Shown here one piece after another: positions 12,590 through 24,400 of a stretch of DNA of 60,000 nt. Under the pieces are notes generated by a model. It was given only the letters and a program-made list of their open reading frames with translations. It had not been told where the DNA came from and ran no database searches. The position numbers and the translations under genes were made by a program. Position 1 is the first letter of the stretch; every line of letters starts with the position of its first letter. This DNA comes from Membranipora membranacea (taxonomy: Eukaryota; Bryozoa; Gymnolaemata; Cheilostomatida; Membraniporidae). Where the stretch lies: NCBI GenBank assembly GCA_914767715.1, contig OU612074.1:11754062-11814061 (forward strand). Direction: 5' to 3'.

Positions 12590-13215
12590 GAAGGTCCAAA
12601 GCTGAAGGCATTGCGGTAAGTTGAAGATGATTTGTTTTGCATGATGAAAATGATTGAGGGAAGTGATGGAAGTGATGGAAGTGATGAAAAACCAACAAAA
12701 TACCTACAGCCTTCAATGATTGTCATACGCTTTAATACATAGACCTGCAGTCACAGGCAGCCATTGAGGTTTACTATATCAGCTGCTCTAGATAGTAGGG
12801 GAAGGCGGGGCACTTTGAGCCAGAATTTAAATATTTGATTGTACCATGCAGTTGAATTGTGCCGGAACAATAAAACTTGGCACTGAAATTGGTCTTCATG
12901 TCTTCCATTATAATGTGTGAGGTCAGCAACCTATAGCAGCGAGAAAAAGAAATATTTCTGTTTTTAAAATCGGGAAACGGCTCAACATCCCAACTAATGC
13001 CAAAACTGAGGGCATTGCGGTCAGTTGGAGATGATTTGTTTTGGCTGATCCAAATGATTGATGGATGTAATGTGTGTTCTCTAATCAATCTCTTTTTATC
13101 ATCAGTCGAAGCCCTCATTTTAACCTCAAAAGTTTGTTGACCTGAAAATCCGAAGTGAAAACTTTCAAAATATCTACTGCCTTCACCATTTAAATGGACC
13201 TGCAGGCATAGGCAG
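12590..13215. repeat. Pair of diverged direct repeats containing a long non-genic frame
   Basis: Segments 12600-12730 and 13005-13210 share GGCATTGCGGT(A/C)AGTTG(A/G)AGATGATTTGTTTTG and, further on, an ACCAACAAAATACCTACAGCCTTC-like end. The pair is preceded by a GGGGCACTTTGAGCC stretch near 12806. A 156-codon minus-strand frame crosses the second copy, but it runs through the repeat and resembles no family. I read the block as mobile-element debris. Confidence 0.5.
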
Positions 13216-13249
13216 GAGTTTTTATTTACATTAAGCTGATCCATGTATG

Positions 13250-14176
13250 TATTTCTTTACATTATTAGATAATTATTTAAAATTTATCTTTCTAACCTCT
13301 CCATACTTCCTTGAAACGTCACAGTTTTCGAATTGTTATCATTTGCTCAACACAGACCCATAGGTACAAGTCAGGAATTGCTTTATGTGGCAGTGAAAGA
13401 TATAGTTTCCGTCAATTTGGTCTTACTTAAAATCATTACCGGAAAGATCCTGGAAAGGGGATTGCAGATTGAGCTTAACAAGCAACTCTAACAAAAACCA
13501 ATTAGGAATTAAAACAATGAGGAATAAGAATCACTTCAGATGTAATGAGTAGTTTATCGCCAGATATTGTACAGATTAAGATAATGAGAAACAGGACTAA
13601 AGTTTTATTACTGCGCTTTAAGGTTTTCAAGTGCATTTCATTATCTTATCTTTTCAATCAGCAACTGTTTTCACAAAAAGTTTCCTTTGGTAATTAATGT
13701 ATTTTATAATATTTGTTCTTCTGCACATTTAGCCACCTTGTCTGGCTGGTCTCCTGTGTGTTTTATTTTGTTCTAAAATTGGATGCAGAGCTTGAATTCA
13801 AATGCAACGGCTCGGAAAATCCAGAATTTCAAAGCCACTTTCGCAAACTTTGAATTTGAACATGATTTTGATGCTCAAGGGATGAGGGGATATTTAGTAT
13901 TGACGCCGATGATCCTCTAGTAGTTTATTCCTTTATTGTTGAGCAACAGAACAAACAAATACAGATACCAGCTTTTAAAATATTCCATACATGTTACTAA
14001 CTTAAAACAAAATAAATTGACGATAAAACCTATCTATGACCATTCGGCCTCAAACTAAACAAAACACAATATTATCATGCACAACTTGCAGGAGAACAGA
14101 ATGATGCCATTGCTTAGTAGGAAAAAAACGATTATCCATGACCAGTTTGGCAAAATCTTCTCTTAAGATCATGAAA
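13250..14176. other. Intergenic stretch, nothing recognised
   Basis: AT-rich sequence without splice-consistent exons, RNA genes or clear repeats on either strand. Confidence 0.45.
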
Positions 14177-15745
14177 TCATTCCTCTCTTTCAAACCTTGC
14201 TGAATACAGAGGTGGGAATTCCTCGGAATCACTCTCGGTCATAGTGCACAGGTAGTCAGCAGTGCAGTTCAAAGGGCGACATATAAACATCTCCTTTTCG
14301 TATTCATCGCCCTTTTTTTGTTTAGTAACATTGATGGAGACAAATTGCTCGGAAGCGTCAACGTAAATTCCACTTTCACAACTCTTCGTAATAGCAGAGG
14401 CAGTTTTTGGTTGCTCACGATTGCTCTTACAAGGTCGACTCCAACTTACTGACAGCAGAATAACCTGAAATATAAAATCTGAAGCTAAAGCATTTCATGT
14501 TTCAGGTTTAAAGAACATCGATGATAAGGTGTTTGCCAGGGAGTGAAGAAGTTAAGGCCTAAGCCTAATTTTTACCTTATAGTGCCATACCTGCGCACAT
14601 CCCCACCCCCCTCTCCCAGGAAATCAAGAAAATCACACCATGATTACATCTTTAAAATGTGGGCATAAAATTATTTTATTAGGAATGCCGTGGAAGAATG
14701 ATACATCAATAAATACAGCCCCTTGTTATTCAAATACAGCCGATATTGGTGTTGTACGCAACAGACACCGAAACACGGAATGGTATTTTTTTGTTTTCCT
14801 TTCAGGGCAACCCAACATACAGTAACTTTCAGTACATGTCCTGTTTTAGGAAAGCCTTCTCATCAGCGAGCCACCAAATCCAGGTTTAACTGGATTCTGG
14901 TGCCTCCGTTACGCACGTTTGGTCTCTGAATCATTGTGACAAATTGTAATTGATTTGGGTAATTACAATATTAAGTAAGGCTTATTAGATTACAATTCAT
15001 CATTCTCTAGTTATTAATAGGGACTTGGCACATTATAGAATCATAGACCCATAAGCAATTTGCCATATTATACAATTGGAAATGCAAACAAATTTAGCAT
15101 ATATGTCATTTGAACCAATTTATGCTGCAGGACCGCAGCCATGAGAAGATGATGCTATGAGGATGAAAAGGGGATGTCCTGATGCCAGATTTGAGACACA
15201 TGCCATGAAGGATAGCGTTGAAAATCTCTAAAACCTATTGTCTAATGCAAATATCGAGAGCTTGTGCACTAAGGGACCTATTTTGTTTTTGAATCTTCTA
15301 AAACAATCATGACTAGCAAAGTTATCTATTTTCCTAATGAAAAATACTGAAATATTCATACTACCCATAGATTATACTTGTACAGTAGCGTATCAAACAA
15401 ATATTTTTATTTATATAAATTGATACATCATGACAGTTCTGGAATGGCCACAAGATCATTTTTGATAACCTAAACAATAGGAGTATTTGATAGTATGACA
15501 ATATCAAAAGCTTAACTTGTCTATGCAGGACAATCAAAAATGATCGTATTATTTGAACTATCTGCACCAAGAAGTAGTTTGATAGGTTTCTCTCATTCCT
15601 TGCTTGGGCTTCGGCTGCGGCTTGGAGAAACACTATTGAAAGACACGCAAATTTGTTCACAAAAATGCATAAAGAAAGACTATGAGATAAACATTTTCAA
15701 GAAAAAACTTACACGAACGGAGTGCTTGAGCCGCATCAACTTCAT
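14177..15745 (-). CDS. Possible small secreted Cys-containing protein, 106 aa
   Basis: Two exons on the minus strand: 15713-15745 (MKLMRLKHSVR, donor CGT|GTAAGT) and 14177-14464 (acceptor TATTTCAG, stop TGA). Both join in phase 0. The joined start gives a basic N-terminus followed by a short hydrophobic stretch (VILLSVSWS), a weak signal-peptide candidate. The mature part has five further Cys (PCKS, SCES, ICRP, NCTA, LCTM), an NVT glycosylation sequon and an acidic tail (TESDSEEFPP). The second exon is well supported by its open frame and acceptor. The first exon is tentative: an acceptor-like TTTACAG lies upstream, so more 5' exons may exist. The family is not recognised. Confidence 0.4.
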
Positions 15746-16027
15746 TACAATGTTGATCTTCAGAACCAGCCACAGGTTGTATATAAAGTTATGAAACCGC
15801 AGCTGTAAAGAAAAACATAATATCATTTTTGTGAGCTAATACCAATGGCTGTCATCGCCTAATGCACGGATAGCAAGCCGAGTGATATTAGAAAAGCAAC
15901 GATATCAACAATTGAATGCTTCATGTCTCAGTACTTGTTTGTTTGCAACTTCAAACCAGGAATATCCAGCAGGGTCGGGTCAACACCATGCCTGCCATTA
16001 TTGGACTAAATTACATTTTTCTCGGAC

Positions 16028-19000
16028 TTATGACATTTTGGGTGATCTTTGTGTGATATTATACATGGTGAGTAGTCTGTGGTATTCTATAATAGCACAG
16101 ACCTTGTTCAGTTCAGACTGGATACGCCTGATCTTTGCGTTGCTGATCCTTATTTCAGAGAGTATTCTATCTCTTTCCTCATCAATCACTTCTATACTTA
16201 GAAGCCGGCTTTTCTTTTTGCTGCAAAAGAGGAAGTGATCAAAATTAATACTGCTTAATAACAGTGATACGAGAAGACACTGGACGAATTTCAACACATT
16301 TGTTGATCTCTTAGGATTTGACAAATGTGGAATGTCTCGTTTGGGACACACACACAAGCACACACACGTGATTTTGTTGGCTCTTGTAATTAATTAGGGT
16401 TGACATTAAAATGTTGGTGGTGCTAGGAGGGAACTTGGTTTCTTTATTAGGAGAAAACATATTATGGACAATTTTACTTGATACATATCTCAGTTACAAA
16501 TAAGCATATTTTATTAACATAATTCTTAAACTTACAAGCCGTGCTGAAAAAGTTAAATCCAAATTAAAACGTTTCTATTCCCACTCATGGCAAAGTCTTT
16601 TATTTAAATGAAACTAATTATAATATTTTTGACATATTTCAATTACAAAAAAGTGACAACTTTCAGGATAAAAAGGATTTGATGATCTTAAGTCTGGTTG
16701 CTACAGTGTATCTATTTACTTAGCTTATATTATTTCATCTTTGAGACATCAAAACACAGGAATTATGCAAATGACACAGGCATATTATGGTTGTATTTGA
16801 TATAATTATGCAATGAGACACAAGGCATTTATCCAAATTTTTATGAATATAAACAGTGAATAATAAGGAAGTTGACATAACATAAACTATAGGATATTGT
16901 GCCATTGAGCTTTGCCATATCATGTAGGTAGATTATCACTTTTATGGTCTAGGAGTGTGCCAACGATCACTTTTTTATGTCTGTAGTGCCAACCAGGGGT
17001 TAATTGGGTAACTTCCATAATACTCTCCTAATCAATTACTGGTTGACATTCATTAGCAATCAGTAGCCAAATAATGATTAGTTCAATATTAAGGAAGGGA
17101 TTATCCTTTAATTGGCTGTAGCCCTATGGCAGGCAGATTATCAAAGAACAATCACAAGAAGCAACACCAAGAAGCAAGCTAATTAATTATAACGTCCCAA
17201 TCCTTCCTCGATACATTGATAGTAAATTCACTACAATCCCAACCATGGTTAATCCTTTTAAGAAATCCAGTGGGATTTCTTAAAAGGATTTCCCAATCAC
17301 GATAGACTAGCAATGCGTTAATCATTCCATATGCTATCTTAGTGATTTTTAATCATTTTGTGGGTAGAAAATTTAATAAATGCCGGAGCGTGTGAACCAT
17401 TGGATAGTGCTGACCGTCCGCCCAAAATCACTGACTTGTGGTTCGCATTAAGTCCACTCTGAGGTCAAAATTATTTCACTGTGCCAGCTTGAATCGTTGC
17501 TCAGTTAGTCATATCCATATCGACAACGGAAATCTCTATTTTAATGTCAATTTACATCCCAATTGTGCTGTAGGATTATAATGGATCAAGCTTTCAATCT
17601 GGTATTATAAAATAACATCGGATAAGGAGACTTCCAGAAGCAGAGATTAAAAAGGTGTCAAATAACATTTTTGCAGAGATTTATGGTGGAGATCTTTGTG
17701 TACCTGGCTACCAGTGGTGCCTACTGTAGATTATCTAGGGATTATGAGCTGGAAAGTCTATTTTAACTTGACTTACTACATCCGCCCTATGTTGCCCGCA
17801 TGTTTACATTTTTAAATATGACATTACAAAGTGAAATAGTAGGTCAACAAACGAATGAGTTTCAAAAGAATAATTATATTTGAAATTGTCTATATAATAA
17901 TTTTTTTCTCTCGATCTATCATCACACCTGAAATAGCATAATTTACTTGCTTTTGTCAAGCAAAGGCCTTCTACAAATGTCCAGTCCCTAATAGCATTCT
18001 AGAAATGCCCAAACCATTGGCATTTTATTACTGTTTGCCACACTGATTTCGAGATTACACTATTAGTATGTGTATCTCTGATCGATAGAGCTTCTGTCGC
18101 AAATATTGAGCACCTACATTTGGCTAAAAAAGAGGACAACTTTAAGTTTATGAAACAGACATGATCGAAACAGTTTTACCTAGCTCTGCATTATTAGTTC
18201 TCTCTTCTGAGCTTAGGCTAGCAATACACAGTTTCGATGTCACTTTTCTTGTCAAAAACATGTGTTAAATGCTCTTCTAAAACTGTTAAAAGGTGATATC
18301 AGATTTTCTAACTATAAATTAGCGTATTTTAACAAAGAATGAGAAAATGATAAGTGTATATCCAAAAGTTTGGGTAATCATCCATACGTCTCCTAAATAC
18401 TGAATTTCAGCTGCACTCAAGCTAAGTGAATTAATTCACTCTCTATCGATCAGAGATATACATGCAATAGTATATCACGTGATCAGTGTGACTGTTTGCA
18501 GTTTTGTAAAGAAGAGAATACCTTAGGATATATTACTCATGCTAGTAGGGACAGCCAATCAGATCAATGTCTGTTGAGTCCCTGCATTGAGTGTTTAAAG
18601 TAATGTAATGTTATGTTTATATTTCTGTTCCATTAGAAGAATTTGATTCAGTGCCTGTATACCGCTCACCTGGAATGCAGCATGTTTTCAAGTTTTCTAA
18701 GCGTATCCTTGGCCTCTTTAGCCGCTTGCTTGGCAGCGTTACATTTTTTCTGTAGCTGCTGACCAGCGTACAGTACGGCATCTATACGATCATCGGTGGG
18801 AGACTTCTTCTGGTAATCTGTGAATGGACCCTGTTGGAAAATCAACAAAGAATATAAATTATGAAGATATTGTTTACTTAAGGTGATCAATTTGAACTTT
18901 TTTGGCACTGCAAGGATGACAATTTTAAAAAGATATTGTTGTAAAAAAATCTTCATATCAACAGCAAAATATAATTCCAAGTTACAGCCTTGACAGCAAG

Positions 19001-20119
19001 GGAGCAGGTCATAAGAATTTAGAAATATGTCAGGTTTTGTTTTAGTTCTCACTTGTCTACATGACCCCAAAGTCAAATGATTTCATTACATATCTGTCGG
19101 AAAAAACACCTAAATCAGAAAGGGGGAGGTACACGCCAACCCACCCTGGTCTAGCTAGATGATTTAATTTTGAGCTTCTAGACATAAACAGAGATAAAAG
19201 TTTTATAACATCAATAATAAATCAATAATGAATCAATAATATTTAATTTAAGAATATAAATCTGTTTTAAGATCTATATACTCACATACACTCTGAAGAA
19301 CCAATCTACACTTCTCCATGCCAAAACAGTAAAGCAAACGACTGGAAAAATACGGAAATGAGCGTAAATTAAAACTGTGTCATATCAAGCTAGCTGATAC
19401 AGTCTATAGAATTAAAATATACTCGTCACTGCAAGCCATTGCCATTTTGGTAGCTTGACATTCATAGCCGACTGTGGTAAGCTGAGGGAGTGTGGTCCCA
19501 AACTCCCTGGTCAGCTTACAGTTATTCAACCACGTTTTTACATAGAAAACCCAGCTCAACAAAAATGAAATGGTCCTAGACCCCCAAACTAGCTAAATTA
19601 AACCCAAGTCAATTCATCCTTCATGGGAAGATCTTCATCTAAATTTCACATTTTACCATGTTCTGATATCAAAGATTAGCCACAGGGCAGAGGAAATTGC
19701 AGTGGAAGACTTCAGTTACAAAGTGAGTTGATTCAAAAGTATTTTACCGTAGAGAATGAAGAGGCAGTTGAATGTCTAATCTTGTGTTGCAAACTAGCAG
19801 TCATAAGAAACGAAAAATACTTAATAATATAATAATAATCGTCATCATCACTATTTAGGTAGTGTGCAAGTAGCGAGTTACACTGCGATCGTCCACATTG
19901 ATGAACTTAATGCTATCACAAATGCATTTGGTGAACCAATTGAGTTCGAGATCAGGTTAGTGTAGTTTCTTTTGGCTAGTTGCCCTTGCTCTAAACAGCA
20001 TCGCAAGTAACGTCATCCAAGTACTGTTATCTTGACATTATGATGGATTTACTCACAAGCTGAAACTTACTGTACACAAGGAAGAGCGCAAAGTGGAGTA
20101 TAACTTCCTGACAAACCAT
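16028..20119 (-). CDS. Possible membrane-anchored coiled-coil protein, 152 aa
   Basis: Four minus-strand exons with consistent phases: 20071-20119, 19286-19341, 18670-18830 and 16028-16220, total 459 nt. The ATG at 20117-20119 has a good context (AGGATGG). Residues about 6-32 form a hydrophobic segment (VILHFALFLVYIVCFTVLAW) followed by RSVDWFFRVYGPF, likely a signal anchor or a single membrane helix. The remainder is charged and helical: DDRIDAVLYAGQQLQKKC, a Lys/Ala-rich stretch (AAKQAAKEAKDTLRKLENML), then EERDRILSEIRISNAKIRRI and a stop. Exon three is the best supported. For exon two an alternative donor (GTATGT, four bases earlier) opens another frame, so the first third of the protein is the weakest part. 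Not recognised as a known family. The last intron is 2.4 kb and holds a TIR element and a palindrome. Confidence 0.5.
17251..17290. repeat. Perfect 18-bp palindrome with 4-base loop
   Basis: AATCCTTTTAAGAAATCC at 17251-17268 is followed by AGTG and then its exact reverse complement at 17273-17290. It lies in the last intron of the coiled-coil gene. No TSD or transposase is seen. Confidence 0.9.
18039..18490. mobile_element. MITE-like element with ~50-bp terminal inverted repeats (copy 1)
   Basis: The left end (CACACTGATTTCGAGAT...TGTGTATCTCTGATCGATAGAG) and the right end (CTCTATCGATCAGAGATATACATGCAATAGT...GATCAGTGTG) are imperfect reverse complements over about 50 bases. The 452-bp unit encodes nothing recognisable. 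A shorter relative sits at 26268-26430. A non-autonomous DNA transposon is the simplest reading; the superfamily is not assigned. Confidence 0.7.
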
Positions 20120-21492
20120 CCTGTTTGTTCTTTGAATGGAAATAATCGAGTCGAAAAGTACAACTAGAAAGGCAACTCTCGCTCACTATAAATCAACGAC
20201 AGAATTCGAATGCTGAAGTTTTTGCATTCCTTACGACATGACGCACACAGTGATGTAACAGATCGTTATACAAGCCATGATGTTTTCATCTACTCTATAT
20301 GAGATGATGACGCTGGCGTCCCCAAGGTTTGCCTGTTCTTAGACCAATCTATAACAATTATTTCCTTGAAAGTTTTTTATCCTCATTTTTTACATGTAAT
20401 AATATTTTGGTGCCCCCTAGCTATTATGGTGATGGTGAAATAATCTGGTAGCATTCTAGAGTTCTAATCTAAATTGCTGATCTAGGTTTATAAACAGCCT
20501 GTGGCCCAGTTGCATCTGATTTTCACTCATCGTTGAGATGAGACAGAACTCATAAAGGGGGAAAAAAAGGGGAAATAATTTACAATTTTCAGTGAAGAAT
20601 GAATCAGAAATTTTTTAGTGCCCTCTCCCCTCAACTTTGAGTGTAAATAGTTTTAAACTTGGCCACAGTGAACAATACAATTCTAAATTAGACTTAGAAC
20701 TCTAGAATTATACCAACAACAACAACCTGATTTTGAAACAAAAAATTGCAATTATTTGTCTTGTAGTAGAAGTATCATCAGTTTGATTTAGTCATTGAAT
20801 AAGTATGAATGCGTAGATATATCCATACAAAAAAAGCCAAAATCATAAGGGCCAAGAGACAAAAACTGGGATACCTGAAAAAAGTGTCTCAGCCCAATCA
20901 ATATCATAAAGTTGTTTATCATCTAAAGGCACTATAAGAAAATGAATAAATACATAGGATCATGATGTAAGTCTCATGTCAGTGCAAGACCGTGAATAGT
21001 TGATGCTCTCTGCCAAGTGTATCACATGCTTTAGTCATATTATGGCGTTTATAAAACCTATCTAGGGTCTGCAGTAAATAAAGGGCTTGTAAAAAATTAT
21101 TCCATAAATGAATTTCATGGAATTCACAGGGTGATTATATCAATTTAATAATAATTATAACATTTATATATTGATGTTTGCCCTTCCTTCCCTGGGAATA
21201 GAAGGCTAATACTTCAATGTTTTCAGTACATTGATAACACGCCCTAATTTCAAGGAAAAGCCATAAAAGTTTATATTAGAAATATATCACAAAAAGGTCA
21301 CACAAAAATTAAGAAGCTTAATTAAATAAAGAAGTATCCAAAATGATATGTCTAGCGAATGAAAAATGAATCAATATACAAATGTGATATTTTACACACA
21401 AACTTGACACCTACCCTCCTAGTCAGATTCTTTTGAGTCTAGCCGGAGGTCATCTATGGTCGGGCGTGTAAGTCTTTACCTCTATGTATAGG
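20120..21492. other. Gap between the zinc-finger gene end and the coiled-coil gene
   Basis: This interval contains one exon-like stretch on the minus strand near 20884-20930 (acceptor TTCTTATAG, donor TTTCAG|GTATCC) that fits neither neighbouring gene in phase. It could be a non-coding or alternative exon. Otherwise the DNA is AT-rich with no recognised repeat. Confidence 0.4.
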
Positions 21493-24400
21493 TCAGAGCT
21501 GCGGCTTGTTTGAGGTTTGATCTTCAGCTGTTCTTGGAAATTGCGGAAGTGACCGGCGTAGTATGTCTAAAAAAAAAAGAAAAAAAAGTGGGATATGAAA
21601 AAACTTGGAAAAAGCCATTTGCAACATATGGCAATGTTCAATACTAGGCAGTACATTAGGAAGTGCTGAAAATGGTGTTAAAAATTGAACAACGCCTTGT
21701 CTGTGATTTAAGTCTAGCCCAAACATACATTGCACATTGAGTCTGATGGGCAATATGAATTCAATGCGAGGTGCTGGGAATAATATGTTGACTGATCGGC
21801 CCTGGAGCTTGTTGAGTAATTTGTGACAGTTTGATTTCGAGGTCAGTTTTTCAAGGAAGTAAAGATTACGGCTCAAGTTTCCCATCTCAATCACTGTAGA
21901 TTTTGACACACATTAATATGGACCACTGGTTGCATAGGTATCTGACTGAAGATTGGTTAACCTTCAGAACTAAGGCCGCACCTGTGATACTCATATCAAT
22001 AGCCCTTTTGTGAATATTCTAATTCTCTCATCAATGAGAATATTCGCCGGTTCAAGTGTTACATAACTTTGATTTTCGAAATTCTTCTTTGCTAAACTTT
22101 CATTATTATTTATATTCACCTGAGGAATAGGATAAGATGAAATAATTATAAGCAAAGTTTCCATAAGCGGAAATAGAACATGATATCTTATGAATGTTAT
22201 CATCATTTGGGTTCGCATGTCAATAGTATCTACTCCAAAGAAAAGATGAACAGACTCACCTTGTGTATCCATAGATTGATATGCGCTAGTAGGAACCATT
22301 AGCTGTGTGTAGACAGGGTGTGGACTCCTCAGTCCAATAGTTCTGAGAGTATCTGCAGACTCCACAGGGGTGGCTCTGATACCACTAATAGAGGGGTGTG
22401 CTGGAGGGGGAGACTCGGGGTGTACAGGTAAGGCTGATAGTGACGCTGCCTGAGCGATAATATTAGCTGCGCCTTCAGCTGTCGCCGGTAATGGTTCCTA
22501 CAGACAAAAATGTGACATAAGGAATCGATAGAGCCAAGGTTGCTGCTGGGGGTGGTGAGAATAGGTTATTGGGTGAAATCTGTCAGTTATATGATAGCCA
22601 TCACCAATGAGAGGCAAACAACTTGTCTGAAAATGTTGAAAAGCTGATACATATATATATATATATTTAACATCAAGAAGGATGACATTAATTTAAATTT
22701 ATCAATAAAAACAAAACGAATATATATATACCGATTCCACAAATTTTTTTCTGCATAATTAGGAAAAATAAATTGTTATAAGCATCAAATTTTTATTATC
22801 TGTTGTTAAGTGGCTGATTATGGTGGTTTATTTATATTTGGACATCCAAAAGTTGATGCAAAGTCTCAGCAAGATATTTGGACTATCAAGATCAGGGTGT
22901 AATAGATAATAATTCAATTTAGTGTGTATCAAAGATTGATCAATTTTTTAATATATATATATATTTTTTTTTGGTCTTAACTGAAGCTATTTTGAGAAAG
23001 TTTCAGCTGAAATTGGATCAGATGACTGACAATAGTAAGTCGTTTCCTACTTAGAAGTTTGTAAATGGATCAGCCTTTTGTGCGGAATGGACCTGCTCAG
23101 GAACTGAGAAGCTCTTCAATAGTTTATGATTCATCTTTTTAATAATTATAATTCTAAAGATGCCCTCCTGTTTGACGCTGGAATATATTTTTCCGTTTTT
23201 TTTAGCCAATTAGCAAGTTTGAAAAAAGTGCACTTTCTTAGGCTTTTCTTTTCGGTGCGTAAGGAAAGATTATCCTATATTGAATGACACCTCTAAGGTT
23301 GCTTTGAAGGACAACCAATCAAAGCGCAAGTTTCTTGTCAGTTTAAATTGGGCCAGTACATTCAATCTTTAAACCCTGTAAAGATATATTGCTATTTCAT
23401 TTCTATGAGATGACTTTAACTTATAACTTATTAGTTCTACAAAGTCAAGCAGTAAAAAATAGAAATAGCTTAATCATCTATCTCTGGAGGGACAGGGTGG
23501 TGCAGCAGTGTGTGATGATGTAAAAACTCAGATCATTTACCGGCATTGATGAGGAATTAAATTTTATTACATTCATATATAAACAAGAAACTTTTATTTG
23601 CACTGGTGTTGGTTGTTGGATTTAAACTTGATCGCCCACACAGACGTTAAAACCAAGAAGTTTCTAGCTTCTGTCCCCTTTAAAAATCAAAAAGCGAAGT
23701 CATGATGAGATTGTCAGATTGGCTATCCAGACTTCCACAACATAGATCACGTATCAATAGGAAACAATTGAGAGCGTGTTCAACTCAACTTAAATTTATA
23801 GAATTTTGTATTAAGAAATGCTGAGGACTGAATATTGCTCTGACCCTGTAGCCCTTGACACGAGCTAAAACTGATCGGTGGTAAAAGGGTGGTACTTATG
23901 ACTGGGAACATTATCGCCACCGATCTCAACCTAAGCTGCACATCAATATAATTGTAAATTGTGAGGTCATTGGCAACACAGTAGTCAGCATTGCTATAGA
24001 GGAGTAAAGCATTAATACAAGGAAAATTTTGTTTTTCACATATGATTGTTAGAGCAAAATTGATGGTTTGTTGGCATTAACTCAAACTCATATACTTATC
24101 TGACCTCCAAGCTAAGCTAGAAAAATGCTAGTACACATTAGGGCATCCCCTCACTAACTTATCAAAACAAGGACCAAATTTTATTCCCCTAGGGTAGTTA
24201 AAGAGAAATACTTGTCTTCAAAATGTTGAGCATCGTGTTAATGTGGAGATGTGTGTTAATGCACTTCGACTACCCTGGTTTGCTTGTAGTGGCATTTCAT
24301 TATCTTCCAGATGCAGCAAGTAATGAAATGCCAATACCAGCAACCCAGCAGAATCTAAGCACTCAAACTAACCTCTAAGCGGATATCGAGGTTCTACTCA

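Noticed and set aside
12774-13244. 156-codon minus-strand open frame
   Set aside because: It runs through a segment repeated at 12590-12730, has no splice or family support, and reads like mobile-element debris.
20884-20930. Exon-like stretch between the zinc-finger and coiled-coil genes
   Set aside because: Splice sites look good, but neither open frame joins either neighbour in phase.
21479-21566. Alternative reading of the last zinc-finger exon ([13 protein letters not shown] frame) with a GTAAAG donor
   Set aside because: The frame is open, but the acceptor needs phase 0 while the preceding exon ends in phase 1. The frame used in the model is the only one that joins. An alternative transcript cannot be excluded.
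21991-22365. 124-codon frame continuing past the zinc-finger exon
   Set aside because: It is exon 9 of the zinc-finger gene read through its GTGAGT donor into the intron.
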